A stretch of DNA of 64,000 nucleotides. Source: Thuidium tamariscinum (Eukaryota > Streptophyta > Bryopsida > Hypnales > Thuidiaceae). Shown piece by piece: positions 45,782 through 59,100 of the stretch. Every line of letters begins with the position of its first letter. Position 1 is the first letter of the stretch. Location: positions 32,545,182-32,609,181 of the forward strand of contig OX344749.2 in assembly GCA_947034885.2 (NCBI GenBank). Reading direction: 5' to 3'. A model generated the notes under the pieces. The model did not search any database and was not told the DNA's origin. It worked only from the letters and a program-made list of their open reading frames with translations. A program made the translations under genes and the position numbers.

Positions 45782-47250
45782 TGTTTTGTAAACAGAATTT
45801 GGAGAATAAGAAAGATCCACTGTTAGGTTTCAGAACTTTAGGGTTTGTAGTGACTTGGCATATTGTTTTAAGAAGTGCCAAAAGGGCCCAAGATTACATT
45901 TATTTGGATTGGGCAAGAATCTTTCCCATATACTTGTGGTGCACCAAGTGTCATTTGTATAGTAGTTTAGCCAAATGCCAAAGCCTTATTACACGAGTAC
46001 TTGTGCTCAATTGGAGAAAAGTTGAAGAAAATTGACATATTCTAGTTGATAGTGAAGATATTCATACAAGGTAAATCGCAATTTCGCCAGAGATCTTGTA
46101 CTTTTTCTAGGTCAGCAGGGCTCTGGATACAGAGAGGCTTGTCAAACTATGACAGCCTTCTAGAGAGTCCAAATTTTTCTTTAATATTAATTTGAATAGT
46201 GTACTCAAAGTTGACCACAACCAACAGTTCTTGCAATTGCTTAATGAGTGACATAAATAGCAATGTGAACAAAGCTAGACAAGCTATTTGAGGAGGAAGT
46301 GGAGAGCCTCTTGCCTTTGGACACTGTCTTTTCATTGTGGCTCTAGTCAAATATGTCAATGGTCGAGGATTCTTTTGAAAAGAGCTTGAAGCCATTGTTG
46401 AACACTCGAGAGAAATTCTCACAATGATGAAAAAATCCGATCTCTTTCTCATCAAAAATCAAATTCCCATGTACTTGTTCCAATTTGCCATGAGAGGACT
46501 TTGAAACATAAATGAAGAAACACTCAAGTGAGAATTGCAAATGACTCCACCTAAAAATAGGGGAAATGGTCAAAAATGAATTGGAGAAGGTATTGAATGA
46601 AGTCAATGTTCTTCACCTAAATCCATTCACATTCTTGGACATCACCGAAAAACTACATTCCAATTGGCTAGAAAAAAGAGCAAAGGTAGATTGTGTATGC
46701 AAATACCTAAGGGTAGTTACAATGGAAGTAGTGGCTAATTTTCTTGAAGGATTGTGTAGCATCTTGTCCTTTAGAGACGAGAGAACAAATGCAATCACTC
46801 CTCTTTAGTCTTACATACAAATTTGGATTGGGAGAGAAATAAAATCTCATAACTATAAATCATATTTGAGGTTTTCCAAATCGAGTGTACAATTGAAACT
46901 GCTAATGTTGAAACCATATTACTTTGCAATATTTTTATCAACCTACAACTTGCAAAGATAGCCAAAGTATCTTAGGGCCTAAAATATATAGCCATAAGAT
47001 AAAATAAACTATTATCAACCAATAACTTGTAAAAATAGCTAGAGTATCTTAGAACTAAGATATGTAGCCATAAGATAAAAGGAACTAACAATTGTCTAGC
47101 TAGTGCACAATAAGCCTAATCAATCAATACATATTTTGTAATATGTACAAGGACACAAAAGTTATATGTGGTGAAGGTTTGAATTCAAATTGCTCAAGAA
47201 GTGATTTTGGGCAATTAAGTGAATATTTCTTTTCTATAGTCAAATTGGAG
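45782..47250. other. Intergenic stretch with weak open frames
   Basis: Short open frames on both strands at 46147-46808 (60-100 codons) are arranged end to end and could be a decayed coding sequence, but I cannot match any to a family. The rest is AT-rich. Confidence 0.35.
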
Positions 47251-48457
47251 TTAACCCCTAAAGGACCATAACTATGTGTCATTAGAGGAGGTTCGAGGGC
47301 AACAGGAGACTGCGAAAGCCCTGTTCCCCGAATTGTTCCCGATCAGTAATTAATTGATTTTTTTTTCAAAAAAAAAAAAAGAAAAGTTTGTCCTGAAATG
47401 CAAAAAGAAGTCCAAAAAAAAATTTCAAAAAAAAATCGGTGACGTGGCATACTCTCAACCACGTTAGCAGAGGCCAGTTCCACATTCCTGCGGCAGATTC
47501 CTACGTTCACTACTTCGGGAACTCACAGTCTCCCGTTGCCCTCGAATCTCTTCTAATGTTCCACCAAAACTACTCCAAAACTGTCATTTCTAGGACAGCT
47601 ACAAAATTTCAGAAAAAAAAAACATTTTTTGACATATGTAACCATAGGATCTTTTAGTGCACTAGTTTGAAAATATACAGGAAAAATTTCAAAAATTTCC
47701 ACCATGTAGATTGCAAGATACTAGTGTTTGAAGTTACGAAAATCATTTTTTTCCATTGCAAAAATCCGGGCAGTTGCACTTCAGAAGGCCACATTTGTAA
47801 GAAAAAATGTCCAAAATGGTTGCAACTCTTTTGAATTAATTTTCCAATTTAAGTTGGCTACACGCTTGAAAATTTTCATATCAGTTGGAATTGTACAACA
47901 TGTACAAAAAAAATAGTAAGTAGAAAGAAGTAGAGAATGATTTGAAATACAAAAATGGTAACAATTTATTTATTAAATTGAAAAATGTCAATCCCAATGG
48001 TTCAAATGTTATAATAAACAACCTACACCCAATGTTTTTATTTATTTTCAAAAATATTGAAAATTGAGTAAAATAAAGGACTTCAAAGTTTATTTTAGAG
48101 AAGAAAATCTATAACTATCCGCAAACTAAAATTCTTCATAACTTTTGATTTATTAATCCAAATGGAATGATTCAAAGCTTTCCATGTATATATAAATCTA
48201 TAAAACCAATTTCAAGTTTTTATTTCCAAAACAAGTGATTTTTTCTAATTTGCCCAAATTGAGAAACCAACAACATTTTATGCAATAACTTTTCAACCAT
48301 GTAGTCAAAAGTCACAAAAATTGTTGGGCTTTGAAGATACTCCTTGTCCACACCTTCTATGAAAGTTTGGTTCCAAAATATGGAAATCCCTAGCCACACG
48401 TACCTGCCCAAAATCGCTAAGTTGCCAAAAACGACATGTTAGTTCTTTAGGGGTTAA
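47251..48457 (+). mobile_element. piggyBac-like non-autonomous element, copy 2, with nested MITE
   Basis: Ends TTAACCCCTAAAGGACC and, inverted, TTAACCCCTAAAGAACT. The interior matches 28346-29298 in the same orientation. An ATTAGAGG-type MITE (47281-47558) is inserted 30 bp inside the left end. Confidence 0.75.
47281..47558. mobile_element. ATTAGAGG-type MITE, copy 5, nested
   Basis: Ends ATTAGAGGAGGTTCGAGGGC and the inverse of ATTAGAAGAGATTCGAGGGC. It contains GTTCCCCGAATTGTTCCC and GACGTGGCA. It interrupts the piggyBac-like element, so it is the younger of the two. Confidence 0.8.
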
Positions 48458-49937
48458 ACGCAAATACTAATATTGTGTTTAGTTTAACATTGGCATAAGA
48501 TAACAACAACTATTTGTTAACCCTTCAAGTACAAGGCCTCCCTTACCTAAGGTAGTCACCACAATTGTCCAATTATTGAACCAATAGGTACATTCTTTGA
48601 TTCTATAGTGAGCAAAGAAGTCATTTTGCCTAAGATAATTTTGGTCCTCAACATCCTTCAAGGATAAACATGTACTAAAAATTGACTCCAAGAAGTTCTT
48701 ATTTGGAATGTATATGTTCTAAATTAAAAAAACCTAGAGGCAATGTTAGACTAAACAATCATCAATCCTTTTAAAGTTCAAAATATCTTCATACAATATT
48801 TCAAAATACAAGTTCCACATATGCTGATTCAATTGCCAACAAGAACCAACCAAACTAAGGCAATGAGTAGTGTATTCACGTGGTCACTCAACATATTTTA
48901 GAAGTTACTTTATTCCATTAAGGTTGTTTAATTAATTTTTAATTTAAATTTATATGAAATTGTAATTAGATTGAGCACGGTTGTAATTGATTACACTTTC
49001 ATCAGTACCATTCCTGCAAACTTTGCCTTACCCAAAAAATATCGTCAATCGTAAGGTAAACTTCTAGTCCAAGGAGACCGGCTTTGTAACAGCAGAGCCA
49101 GTCTCCTTAATATAAATACTTTTTGAGACCTGCACTTCACTCGATTTCAAAGTTGCTAAGTTACTACCGTAACACACTCAGAGCTATCATCTGGAGCTCC
49201 AACTGCTCCGTTGGACAAAGGAGGCACTCTGATACCATCAAGTTCATCCTATGCAGTGCATCAATCTACAAAATTTGATTTAGTCTAGCTCAGTCTTGCA
49301 AATGTAACACGAGCGGAAATCCAGTGCACCTGAAAAGCATCTGATCCGCTGGGTTAAAAGAAAACGGAACAGAAGTACACATGGATACTGAATCTCGGAT
49401 ACTGAGCAGATCAAATCGAGTACATGGTACAACAATTTCAACAAATATTTCGTCATACAATATACTCAAAATAACAACGACAGTTCAAGCTACATTACGT
49501 AGATAAACGAGAACATACATATCTCAATCCCGTCCTCCGGACAACAGAAAATGAACATGACTTCGACGATTCCCCACGGTGATAGAATGGATCTCTCTCA
49601 CCTAACTTGATATTCCATATCAGTTCTACAAAGGCAGGTAAGAAAATTCAAGGGAAAACGAAAGAAATTAACATACACGCAACGCAAGTGAAAAGAAATC
49701 TGTCAAACTGCCCTGTGACACAAAAGAGCCATCTGTCACAGCCCTCCCACTCATTCCAGACAAAGAAGCAATGCAAACCGCGAAGTAATCTGTAACCAAC
49801 AGCAATAAACGTAACCTCAGCAGAAACTGAAATTTCATACCCTACCTCATAGTACAAGCTCGAACCAGCTCAATAAGAGCAGTTCATAAGCATTGAAAAA
49901 TCGGCGAATCTAATCAAACCATGACAATTCCAGTATC
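48458..49937. other. Intergenic stretch downstream of the translocator gene
   Basis: An imperfect hairpin (AAGGAGACCGGCTTTG with CAGAGCCAGTCTCCTT, about 49073-49110) precedes TATAAATAC near 49118. The inverse of TGGTATCAGAGTGCC lies near 49220-49236 and resembles a tRNA-Met primer-binding site. These might belong to a retrotransposon remnant on -, but no LTR was defined. The 3' untranslated region of the translocator gene probably lies between about 49300 and 49937. Confidence 0.3.
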
Positions 49938-52496
49938 CTACCACAGGCCCAAAAACTTCCACCATACACCACCCACTCCCAGCCAAATGAGGATGTTCAC
50001 CACGCTGCACAGGAAACCGTATCCCCACCACTCAGACAGGGGAACGTAACCGGCACCGTAAAACACGGGAGCCGAACCGATGCCGTAGTGGGTCAAGCCA
50101 CCCATCAAATTCGAAAGGAAAGACAAAACCAAAGCTCCGAACAGCGGGGGAGTGCCCAAAGCCGTCGATACCGAAAGAAACGCCGTGAACATCGCTCCAA
50201 TGTGAGCGGCCCCGCTCGCGAAGAAGTAGTGAGAGTAAAAGTACAGCAACACCAAAATTCCGAACGAAGCTTGCCAGGCCAGCCCCAAACCTCCAACCAC
50301 CTGGAAAAATCATCAAGCGAAACACCAAAACCCAACCTTCAGACCACGCTCACCAACACCAGCGATGCTCTCCTCAATCAGACATACTTCAATCCTGCCA
50401 CGGACTGCACTCAGGGCCACAAACAACTCACTCACACCCGATCCACACCGACACCTTCCTACAAACTCCAACAATCTAGCAATGCAGCTGCGTTCGGTCT
50501 GGAAGTTACCTTCACAACATTCTGGCTGAACCAGGCGATCAACCCGTACTTGTTCAAGTAACCCGCCATCGCAATCAGGGCAGCGAACCAAGTCAGAGTG
50601 TCCCAAGCAACGGACTCGGCCAAGCACTCCTTCCACGTAACCACACCGGTCGTCAGAAGAACCGACAGGCCAAGAATGGCAGCAGAAACTGCATCCACAC
50701 CCAAAACGCTTCCGAAGATCCAAAGCCCAACCTGAAAAAAAGACCACAATAAAATAATACAGCTTTCAGTAGCTGTACCGATCCCATGACCCGTGTCAAA
50801 AACGCCTGGGTACAAACTTGAGTCCAGTCGCATAATTCCGAAGGAAAGCCAACTTCGGACAACGTCCACGGAATATAATCCTCCAGAAAGCCATTTGCTC
50901 GCTCCCTAACTCGCTCGATGAGAAACTACTAGGAGCTGAATGTGCCCTAACGCACAAAATAAACGATCGGCGCTGAAGACGTGAATGTCAGGACGCAACA
51001 GTAGAACCTATCAAATTCCACACCATCCTGAAAGATGCAGGTCGAAGACCTAGTACATCCTAAATACCCTCTCCTAAATTACCCTAAAACTGTACACATT
51101 CTCCATATTGCAGCATTGCGCGCCAACTATCCGGGCACACTAAATAAAACATGGAACAGGCACGGATTTACAGCCCACAACAAAGATCTACGGAACAAAT
51201 CAAACCAATGCACACCGTCCATCGAAGCACACAAAGAACCGGTGCAAGACACTTCTCACGGAAACAATGCCACGCCAGGCACTCGAAAAAACAACGAACG
51301 ACACACAAACCCTAATCAAAATTAAACGGGATTCTTACCGTGGCGACCAGGGTCACGGCCATGATCTTCTCGTTCTTCGACATCGGACCCATTTTCGACA
51401 AATTCTCCTCAGCCAGACGAGGCGCGTCGGGACTGCTCTTCACCTCCGGAGGGTAGACCACGTACAGCAAAGCAGGAATCACCAGCAAAGACACCAGACC
51501 CGGAACGAACGCCGCTACCGCCCAGTCCGTCCAAGTGACCGTCTGACCGATCGCATTCATCGCCAGGTTCACGCTCAAAGGGTTCGCAGCCATCGCCGTC
51601 AAAAACATCGCAGAAGTGATCACCGAAGTCTGGAAGCAAGTCAGCATCAGCCACGAACCCAGCTTACGCTCCGTCCCGTCGCCCGTCTGGCTCCCGCACG
51701 CCAAACAAAGCGCCTTCACCAACGGAAGGAAGATCCCGCCCGCGCGAGCCGAAACAGAAGGAATCGCAGGCGCCAAAAAAGCCTCCGCGAACACCAGGCT
51801 GTACCCCAGACCCAAAGAAGTCTTCCCGAACAGCTTCACGAATTGGTACGCCACGCGGTTGCCCAGACCCGTCTTGATGAAACCCTTCGCGAAGAAAAAC
51901 GCCAGCGCGATCAGCCAAGGGATCGGATCGCCGAACGCGCTGAACGCCGCCGCGAACGTCAGCGTCTTCGTCAACACCGCCGCGCCCAAACCCATCAACG
52001 CCACGGCGCCCAGAGGAAGCGGCTGCGTGACGATGCCCACCACCGTCGCCAGGAAAATCGAAAGCAGCTGCCACGCATTCTTCGTCACGCCCGTCGGCAC
52101 GGGAATCAGCCACACCAGCACGCCCACGGCGATCGACGCCGCCAGAGGCTTCAGCGCCGCGCCCTGCCAAGGCTCCTCCTTCTTGGGCGCGGGCGCCGCG
52201 GGCACGGCCGCAGCGGCTGCGTCGGCGCGCACCACGGATCCGCCATGATGGCTCCCGCGCGGCTGCAACGCAATGGCGCCCTTCCCCAGCAGCGACGACG
52301 CTCCATGGTCGCCCCCGAAGAACAGCCCCCTCGCCGAGCCCTCCGAATTCAGGCCCCTCACGCTCTTCCGGGCTCGCAAGCCCTGGCACGCGACCCGGCA
52401 GCGCGAGGACGGCGACGACGCGACGCGCGAGACGGACACGGAGGGGCATCGCAGCAGCCCGTGGGAATGCACAGCGGCCGCGGCCATGGTCGCCAT
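49938..52496 (-). CDS. DiT1: Plastid 2-oxoglutarate/malate translocator, copy 1
   Basis: DiT1/OMT1 sits in the plastid inner envelope and exchanges 2-oxoglutarate for malate, supplying carbon skeletons for ammonia assimilation and photorespiration; it belongs to the DASS (SLC13-like) family. Three exons on -: 52496-51339, 50731-50510 and 50300-49938, all phase 0, giving 580 codons before the stop, close to the plant norm. The first ~95 residues are Ser/Ala/Arg-rich, as in a transit peptide. Then come EEPWQGAALKPLAASIAVGV, repeated hydrophobic membrane segments, ALAFFFAKGFIKTGLGNR, CGSQTGDGTERKLGSWLM, and the last-exon block FFASGAAHIGAMFTAFL and NLMGGLTHYGIGSAPVFYG. The start MATMAAAAVHSHG is chosen because the second copy diverges just upstream, although this frame stays open to 52694. 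No damage is seen. Confidence 0.93.
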
Positions 52497-52852
52497 CGCT
52501 GCCACTCCAAGTCGAAGTCCAGCGAAACCCAAGAGGAATGAGAATCTGGGATCGGGAATGGCTTGCGGGTCCGGTCCGGGAGAAAACGGAAAGAGCTGGA
52601 AGTCGGGCCCTGCCGTGGGGATTGGACTTCGGAATAGGACGATTGTGTGGACACCATCGTACTGCTCTCCAGTGAAATGCTTCGTATGAGCCACTTGGCG
52701 TTTGCTGGTTGGGGATGTTTTCGTCTGTTGGGATTTTCCGATGGGCCTTGGACCTTCGGCCTTTGTATGAGTTAGTTGCGCCTTTCTGGGTTCTGGGAAT
52801 CTGGGTTTTGTGGCATCTGTTCAGTTGTCCGCTGACGGTACCTCTTTCTGGT

Positions 52853-52860
52853 ACTTTATA
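52853..52860 (-). promoter_or_regulatory. Possible TATA box of translocator copy 1
   Basis: TATAAAGT on - lies about 360 bp before the predicted start codon. The long leader this implies makes the call tentative. Confidence 0.3.
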
Positions 52861-52864
52861 TTTC

Positions 52865-53615
52865 AAATTTCTTAGGCACTAACGGGAGTGCAATTGGAGC
52901 CTCACACTATTGGACTTGGAGGAGGGGTCCAACACTTGGCCAAAGTGAATTAACCCCTAAATGCCCAAGTCTTTCCAAGTGTGTTTTGACTATGAAAAAA
53001 GTGCATGGGCTTGTAGTCATCCCTAGCAAAGCAAGTTGATTTTTTTCCAAAATCTAACCCCATAGATGTTTAAAGAGCTTGTTTATTAGAAAGTATACAA
53101 ATTTTGAGCAGAAGAATACATTTTTTATATTTAGTATGATGCCTTTTCCCACAACGTTTCTCAAATTTGCATATAAATTTTTTGGGGGATTGGAGGTGAC
53201 ATGAACAACTACAAAGAGTGTTTGCACATTAGAATGCACTTCTAAAAAACTTAATTTCACATGAAAAGCTATTAAATTCATTACACAATCTACCTTGCAT
53301 TTGTTGAAATGCAATTATTTTTATAAGTAGAAATTGCAAATAACACCAAATCAATAGTTGTATGTTTAAATTTTCAATGGTGAATATCATGAAAACACTT
53401 TCCTCTTTCCATTGGAACCACTCTCAAAGCAAATGCATATGTACAATTTCTTAGATCTCAAATCAAGTGAAATTGCATAAAGCTAGGAAATCAAGTAAAT
53501 TTGGCAAGTTTTACACTTCAATTATGGTACATGTATGCCTTTGAAGACCTCTCAATAATCAAATATGTACTTTTTTAAATGAAAAATGAAATATGAAGTT
53601 TTCGATAGTTAACCC
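52865..53615. other. AT-rich stretch upstream of translocator copy 1
   Basis: The composition changes abruptly from the GC-rich leader to AT-rich sequence near 52865. No gene recognised; an 86-codon frame on - at 53054-53314 has no supportable similarity. Confidence 0.35.
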
Positions 53616-54546
53616 TTAACCCCTAAAGGACCAACATGCCTTTTTGGCAACATAGCGATTTTGGGCAGGTACGTGTGGCTACAGATTTCCATATTTTGGA
53701 ACCAAACTTTAATAGAAGGTGTGGACAAGGAGTATCTTCAAAGCCCAACAATTTTCATGACTTTTGACTACATGGTTGAAAAGTTTTCGCTTAAAACGTT
53801 GTTTGTTTCTCAACTTGGGCAGTTTGGGTAGATCAGAAAAAATCACTTTTTTTGGAAATATAAATTTGAAATTGATTTTATAGATTTATATATACATGGA
53901 AAGCTTTGAGTCATTCCATTTGGATTGATGAGTCAAAAGTTATGAAGGATTTTAGTTTGCGGGTAGTTATGGATTCTCTTCTCTAAAATAAACTTTGAAG
54001 TCCTTTATTTTACTCAATTTTCAATATTTTTGAAAAAAAATAAAAACATTGGGTGTAGATTGTTTATTAAAACATTTGAACCATTGGGATTGGCATTTTT
54101 CAATTCAATAAATAAATTGTTACCATTTTTGTATTTTGAATCATTCTCTACTTCTTTCTTCTTACTATTTTTTTTGTACATGTTGTACAATTCCAAATGA
54201 TATGAAAATTTCAAGCATATAGCCAACTTGAATTGGAAAATAAATCCAAAGAGTTGCAACCATTTTGGACATTTTTGCATACAAATGTGACCTTCTGAAG
54301 TGAAGCTGCCCAGATTTTCGTAGTGGAAAAAAAATGATTTTTGTAACTTCAAACACTAATATCTTGCAATCTACATGGTGGAAATTTCTGAAATTTTTTC
54401 TACATCTTCCCAAACTAGTGCACTAAGAGATCTTACGGTTACATGTGTCAAAAAATGTTTTTTTTCTGAAATTTGGTAGCTCTCCTAGAAATGACAGTTT
54501 GGGAGCAGTTTTAGTGGAAACATAGTTGCAGTCCTTTAAGGGTTAA
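53616..54546 (-). mobile_element. piggyBac-like non-autonomous element, copy 3
   Basis: Ends TTAACCCCTAAAGGACC and, inverted, TTAACCCTTAAAGGACTGC. The interior matches the copies at 28346 and 47251 in reverse orientation and lacks the nested MITE of copy 2. Open frames within it are fortuitous. Confidence 0.75.
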
Positions 54547-55842
54547 AACTACTCGGATTTTTTTTAAATGGTCAAAGAAACTTAATTGCCATTCAAAAAT
54601 GGGTCTAAAATTTTAACTTGACCATATATGGTCGAATGGGCAGTTAGGGATTAAGGTCGAACACTTGACCAAAGTCAATTAAGGTGGGTACCCATGAAAC
54701 CAACACTATGCCTAATTATTATTGTGGAACAAGCCAACTATCCATATTTTCTAATTTGCAAGTGAAAGGAGTTTCAAATGTACCAAAGAACACAACATTT
54801 GGATATTATATGCAAAAGTTATTAAGGAATAAAGTTTGGTTCAAAACCAATTTCTTCCATGTAAAAACATAATTGATTTAGGAGATATACACAATTGTAT
54901 AGCTTACAAGATTAGAATGGTCAGACATGAGTTGGAGAGAGGGTAGATTTTAGGCACTAAGATACTCAAGGATTAAAGGTCTTATAAAATCCTACAAATA
55001 TTTATCAAAGCCTCTATCTTACAGTGTCAAGTGTATATCTATCAATATTTAACTTTATTCAACTTGACATGTTAAAAAAGTATTTATTGAAAACAACTTC
55101 TTCAAATAATAACATTTGGAATTCATTTAGAATTAAGAAGGTTGAAAATTACTAAATTAACTTTCATAGTGTTTGATTATATTACTTTGAAGGGGGAAGT
55201 TTGCCATTGTTAGTAGTTAAGAAAATGAGAGTAACTTAGTTGGAAAAGACTTACAAATCAAAATGGGTACAATTATCTTTTTCTTGAATTCAGTAGATTT
55301 TTCCTCTTTGAGATCAAAACAACCCATTGTTTGGTTGTTATAATCTATCCATGTTTAAATTGAACGAAAGACCTTGAATCTTGAACCTTGTGACAATACC
55401 TTCCAGAAAAAATTACAGGTCTAAATTTACCCTTAGAAACCTAGCATTAAAATTTTCAATGATAAATGAATGCACTTGTACAAGATATACCAAGTGAGTA
55501 TATTTTCATTTATCTGATTTTTGTATATACTCAATTTACTACTTAAACAATTATAAGAAGTTGGATTTGAAAGCTCTTCAATTTGAATATGTTATAATTT
55601 GGAAGTACAAGTATAGTAATTTCAAAAAACAACCTCTTGTAATTTGAGAATTGAACCTTTAAATTGGACTTAAAAAGTATTCATCAACAAAATTTTAAAC
55701 CCTACATTATAATTACAAAGATAAAAATTAATAACAATTTCAAAAAATCTTCAAAAAATCACTAATATCCAATCAATTAAATCAATATTAAGAGAAAATT
55801 TTGAATTTTGGTTTTAAATTTTATTGATATTATTGGTTGGTG
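54547..55842. other. AT-rich intergenic stretch
   Basis: No open frame of interest, RNA gene or bounded repeat recognised. Confidence 0.4.
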
Positions 55843-55926
55843 CACTATAAGAGAAAGGGGTGTTTTAAGTAGTGTCCTAGACATCACGTCTTTTAAGTAA
55901 TGTCTTTTAAGCAAGGTCTTAAGTAA
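55843..55926. mobile_element. Truncated CACTA-type foldback element
   Basis: Begins CACTATAAGAGAAAGGGG and continues GTTTTAAGTAGTGTCCTAGA, matching the left arm of the element at 34425. The right arm is missing. Confidence 0.65.
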
Positions 55927-55989
55927 AATGCACAATGGGCTAGTATGAAGTGGGGCAACATTTATAAGTGGTTAGAATTCTGGTAAGTA

Positions 55990-56142
55990 CACTATAAGAA
56001 AATGGAGGTATAATTGACTTGTTCACAATGACTCCACCAACAACAATGACTGCAAAACAATCATTTTGTAGTCATTTTGCATTCATTGTTGTCATTGTAG
56101 TCATTATAGACAAGTCATTCATATCCCCATTTTCTTATAATG
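55990..56142. mobile_element. CACTA-type foldback MITE
   Basis: A 153-bp inverted repeat starting CACTATAAGAAAATGG and ending with CCATTTTCTTATAATG, so the last bases have mutated from TAGTG. Internal CAATGACT and AGTCATT repeats form the arms. Flanks GTA and ATA are an imperfect 3-bp duplication. Confidence 0.65.
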
Positions 56143-56947
56143 ATACCTAATACGACTACAAGTCCTAACACAATAAAATAAAAATTCTACTCTATGTTTC
56201 CAAGTGATATGCTTGATGTCATGTATGGAGTGTGTGCTAGTAGTATTAGGGACTTCAATGTCATGATCATATCTCCTTGGGGGCCTAAAGTGCCTTAGTG
56301 AGCAAGAGAAAACCATGGCTAATTGGAACTTATAATTTGGGACTCATAAAGAGTGCCTAGCAAGGAGTAGGAGTCTGCCCAAACAATGTCATATATACAC
56401 AATATTTCATGGTGCCTTAGACTAGTTCTGAAGTTGTATTACTAACCTTGAGTCATCAAGGTTGTAAGAGTGAGTGAAGAGGGAAACCAATTCCTCTATA
56501 GTACTCTCTATGGGATTAGGAAAATCCTCCCCTATGCCTTGAACGAATTTCCAAAACCCATTTAGGTTTTGAAAGACTACCCATTTCCAACCAAGATCAC
56601 CAAATTACGTCACTACTTGGACTTTTAAACTTCCAAATGGCATAATTTGGTAGTTAGAGTTCAAATCCCACATGTAAATACGTTTTGTACATTTAAGTGA
56701 TGTGTAGATGCCAATAGACTACTCATTTGTCCCATATGGACAAGTTCTCACAAAGTTAGCCCTCTAAAGATTTAATTTCACTGTGAACGCCATCATGCTT
56801 TCATGACAATTCTTTTTTTAGCCAAAACTTTTGGCTCCAAGCTTAGGACCTTGTAATTCTTGTCATTATAGCTTTATTGTTTTCATAGCTTTTCAATGAT
56901 ATGCTCCATGCCATACTTCCTTGAAGATTTAATTAGGAACCCCTCAC

Positions 56948-57225
56948 ATTAGAAGAGATTTGAAAGCTCCAGAAGCCCATTTCGAGACTATTCCCAAAAT
57001 TGTTCCCGCAACTACTAGCCACTATAGGCCAACAATTACCAAGAAAAAATAAAAATTGGAGGGGTGGGGGTCCTAAAATGTGACAAAAAGTCAATTTTTT
57101 TTTTTAGAATTTTTTTGATGATGTGGCACTTTCTCACCCATGTCAGATTCTTGTTCCTACGGCAAATTTTGCGTTCCTGCAGTCTAGAAACTTGCAGTCT
57201 CTGCAGCCTTCAAATGTCTTCTCAT
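56948..57225. mobile_element. ATTAGAGG-type MITE, copy 6
   Basis: Starts ATTAGAAGAGATTTGAAAGC and ends with the diverged inverse TTCAAATGTCTTCTCAT. The interior has ATTCCCAAAATTGTTCCC, a homopolymer tract and GATGTGGCA. Confidence 0.7.
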
Positions 57226-58826
57226 ACTCCTAGCCCTTGAGTATCTAGAGGTCACTAAGATACAATCAAATTTGAAGGACCGTAACTTCTTATTGGTTCA
57301 AATCATGTATTCTTTAGACAATTAAAAGCATCTTCTCAAAAACTTTCCAAGAGTGTGTGACTTACTACCAATTTCTTCTTATATAAGGCTATATTGCACC
57401 TCATTTGCTTAGAAGTCCTTTATTTCTCTATTCTTAGACTATTGCAAGGCTTGGAAAGTCATCCCTAAGATTCCCCTTACTTACTAAGGCATTTCAGGCA
57501 TCCCCAAAAGATAAGGGTGTGACATGATATGAGCTATATTGAGAGATCATGACCGTTGGTGTTAATAGGAGTTAAGTGTTATAGAAGCACTTTAAGTGAG
57601 CTTATGGTATTAAGTATCACTAAGAGGTGTGAGAAGACTACACCAACCACTACAAGGTTACATACCAATACAACTTGAGCCAAACAATAGCAAACAAAAT
57701 TTAAAACAAGCTTGCTAAAAGGCAAAGATTAGTTGGCTACAAGGTTGATTGGCTTGTGCAAAAAAAAATATAGAAACACTAAAGTCATGCCATAATGAGT
57801 TACTAGAGGTAGCAAAAGGCCACATTGTGAATGAAAACAACACCAAAAAGAATCCTAGACAAGATCATGAAGAAGAATAGACAATATTTAAAAAGTAAAA
57901 GAAGAAGCCAAAAATTCAAGTCAATATAGGGCTAATATGGTTAGGGCCATTGGTTTGTAAAACTTCATGTTGCCTTTGTTTTAGTGTCTTATTATTATTT
58001 GTTTAGAGAAATCCTAGTGGAAAATATCACATATTATACTAGGCCTTGACCTTCATGGTTTGTAATCTCATTTGTAATCATACTTGTGGTAGGGTATTTT
58101 TTCATTTGTTTCAGGCAATGCACAAAAGAATCATTAGTAAAGTGATGAAGTTTTTTACATTCACTAAACGGAAAAAACCTACAATTTGTAGTGGAAATTT
58201 TATTTATTCATTCAGAGAGTGTACATTCATCTAAATTGAACATTTTACAATTTCGTCAATGGAAAGATAAGAATACTCACCAAATGTTTTTGTTACAAAA
58301 TATTGTATTGCTTTTTTTGTGAAGATTTGCTCAAAAACACTTGTACGTGGATTGTAGAATAGATTAAATTCTAATTAGATAGCCAAATTATTGAGAACAA
58401 ATTAACAAATTAATCCACTAAAAGAAAGTTTGGATAGTTAATAAATACATTTAGGCAAATTTGTGTTATTTGGACTATAGTATATAGTGACGAAATGATA
58501 TTGGTATAAATGTGTTGATAATTAAAAAACTTTCTAAGAAATAAGATTGTCTTTCTAACTACCTGAAAACTAATTTTGGATGATTTGAAGTGGAATCATG
58601 AGTTGTATCCAAATATAATTTGGCTATGAGTGACGAATATAGCAAAGTTGTAAATGGCTATAAATTCACTAAAGTATGGGCCAAATTGAGGTACTGAAAA
58701 AAAATTGGTCGATGCTTGTGGATGAATTATGGATTGACGTGGTGAAATGCAAATTGAGGTGTAAATGTATAATTAATTCAAATTATTAGAACAATATTTA
58801 AATTTAGTAAGTTGTGGTGTTAAGTC
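57226..58826. other. AT-rich intergenic stretch
   Basis: Only short frames; nothing recognised. Homopolymer and A/T-rich tracts predominate. Confidence 0.4.
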
Positions 58827-59100
58827 ATTAGATGAAATCTGAGGGCATTACAAGGATGTTTCGGGTCTGTTTCCGAAACGGCTCCCAATGGCACTGGCTG
58901 CTGTCAAGTCGACTTTTATAAAAAAATTTAAAAAAATTGGGTCCTGAAATATGAAAATAAGTTCCAAAAAAAAATTTGAATTTTTTTTTAAATTACGTGG
59001 TAGGATCACAACCACTTAGGATTCAAGTTCATAGGGCAGAAATTGCGTTCCCGTAGTCCGGGAACCCACAATCTCCTAATGCCCTCAAATTTCATCTAAT
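58827..59100. mobile_element. ATTAGAGG-type MITE, copy 7
   Basis: Ends ATTAGATGAAATCTGAGGGC and the inverse of ATTAGATGAAATTTGAGGGC. The interior keeps the TTTCGGGTCTGTTTCCG and GGGTCCTGAAATATGAAAA segments shared with copy 1. Confidence 0.75.

Noticed and set aside
46147..46808. Adjacent short frames on both strands
   Set aside because: They may be an old coding remnant, but no motif could be assigned, so no gene is called.
49100..49240. TATA-like sequence and a TGGTATCAGAG (tRNA-Met primer site) motif suggesting an LTR retrotransposon
   Set aside because: The two signals point in opposite directions, and no LTR pair or retroelement gene was found nearby.
51267..52541. A 424-codon open frame on + opposite the translocator, and matching 210- to 296-codon frames in both copies
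   Set aside because: They are antisense or alternate-frame readings of the GC-rich translocator exon; composition is Arg/Ala/Gly-biased and there is no domain.
51312..52694. Longer translocator start at 52694 (460-codon first frame)
   Set aside because: The extra residues have no counterpart in copy 2, where similarity begins just before the ATG at 52496, which gives a normal transit peptide.
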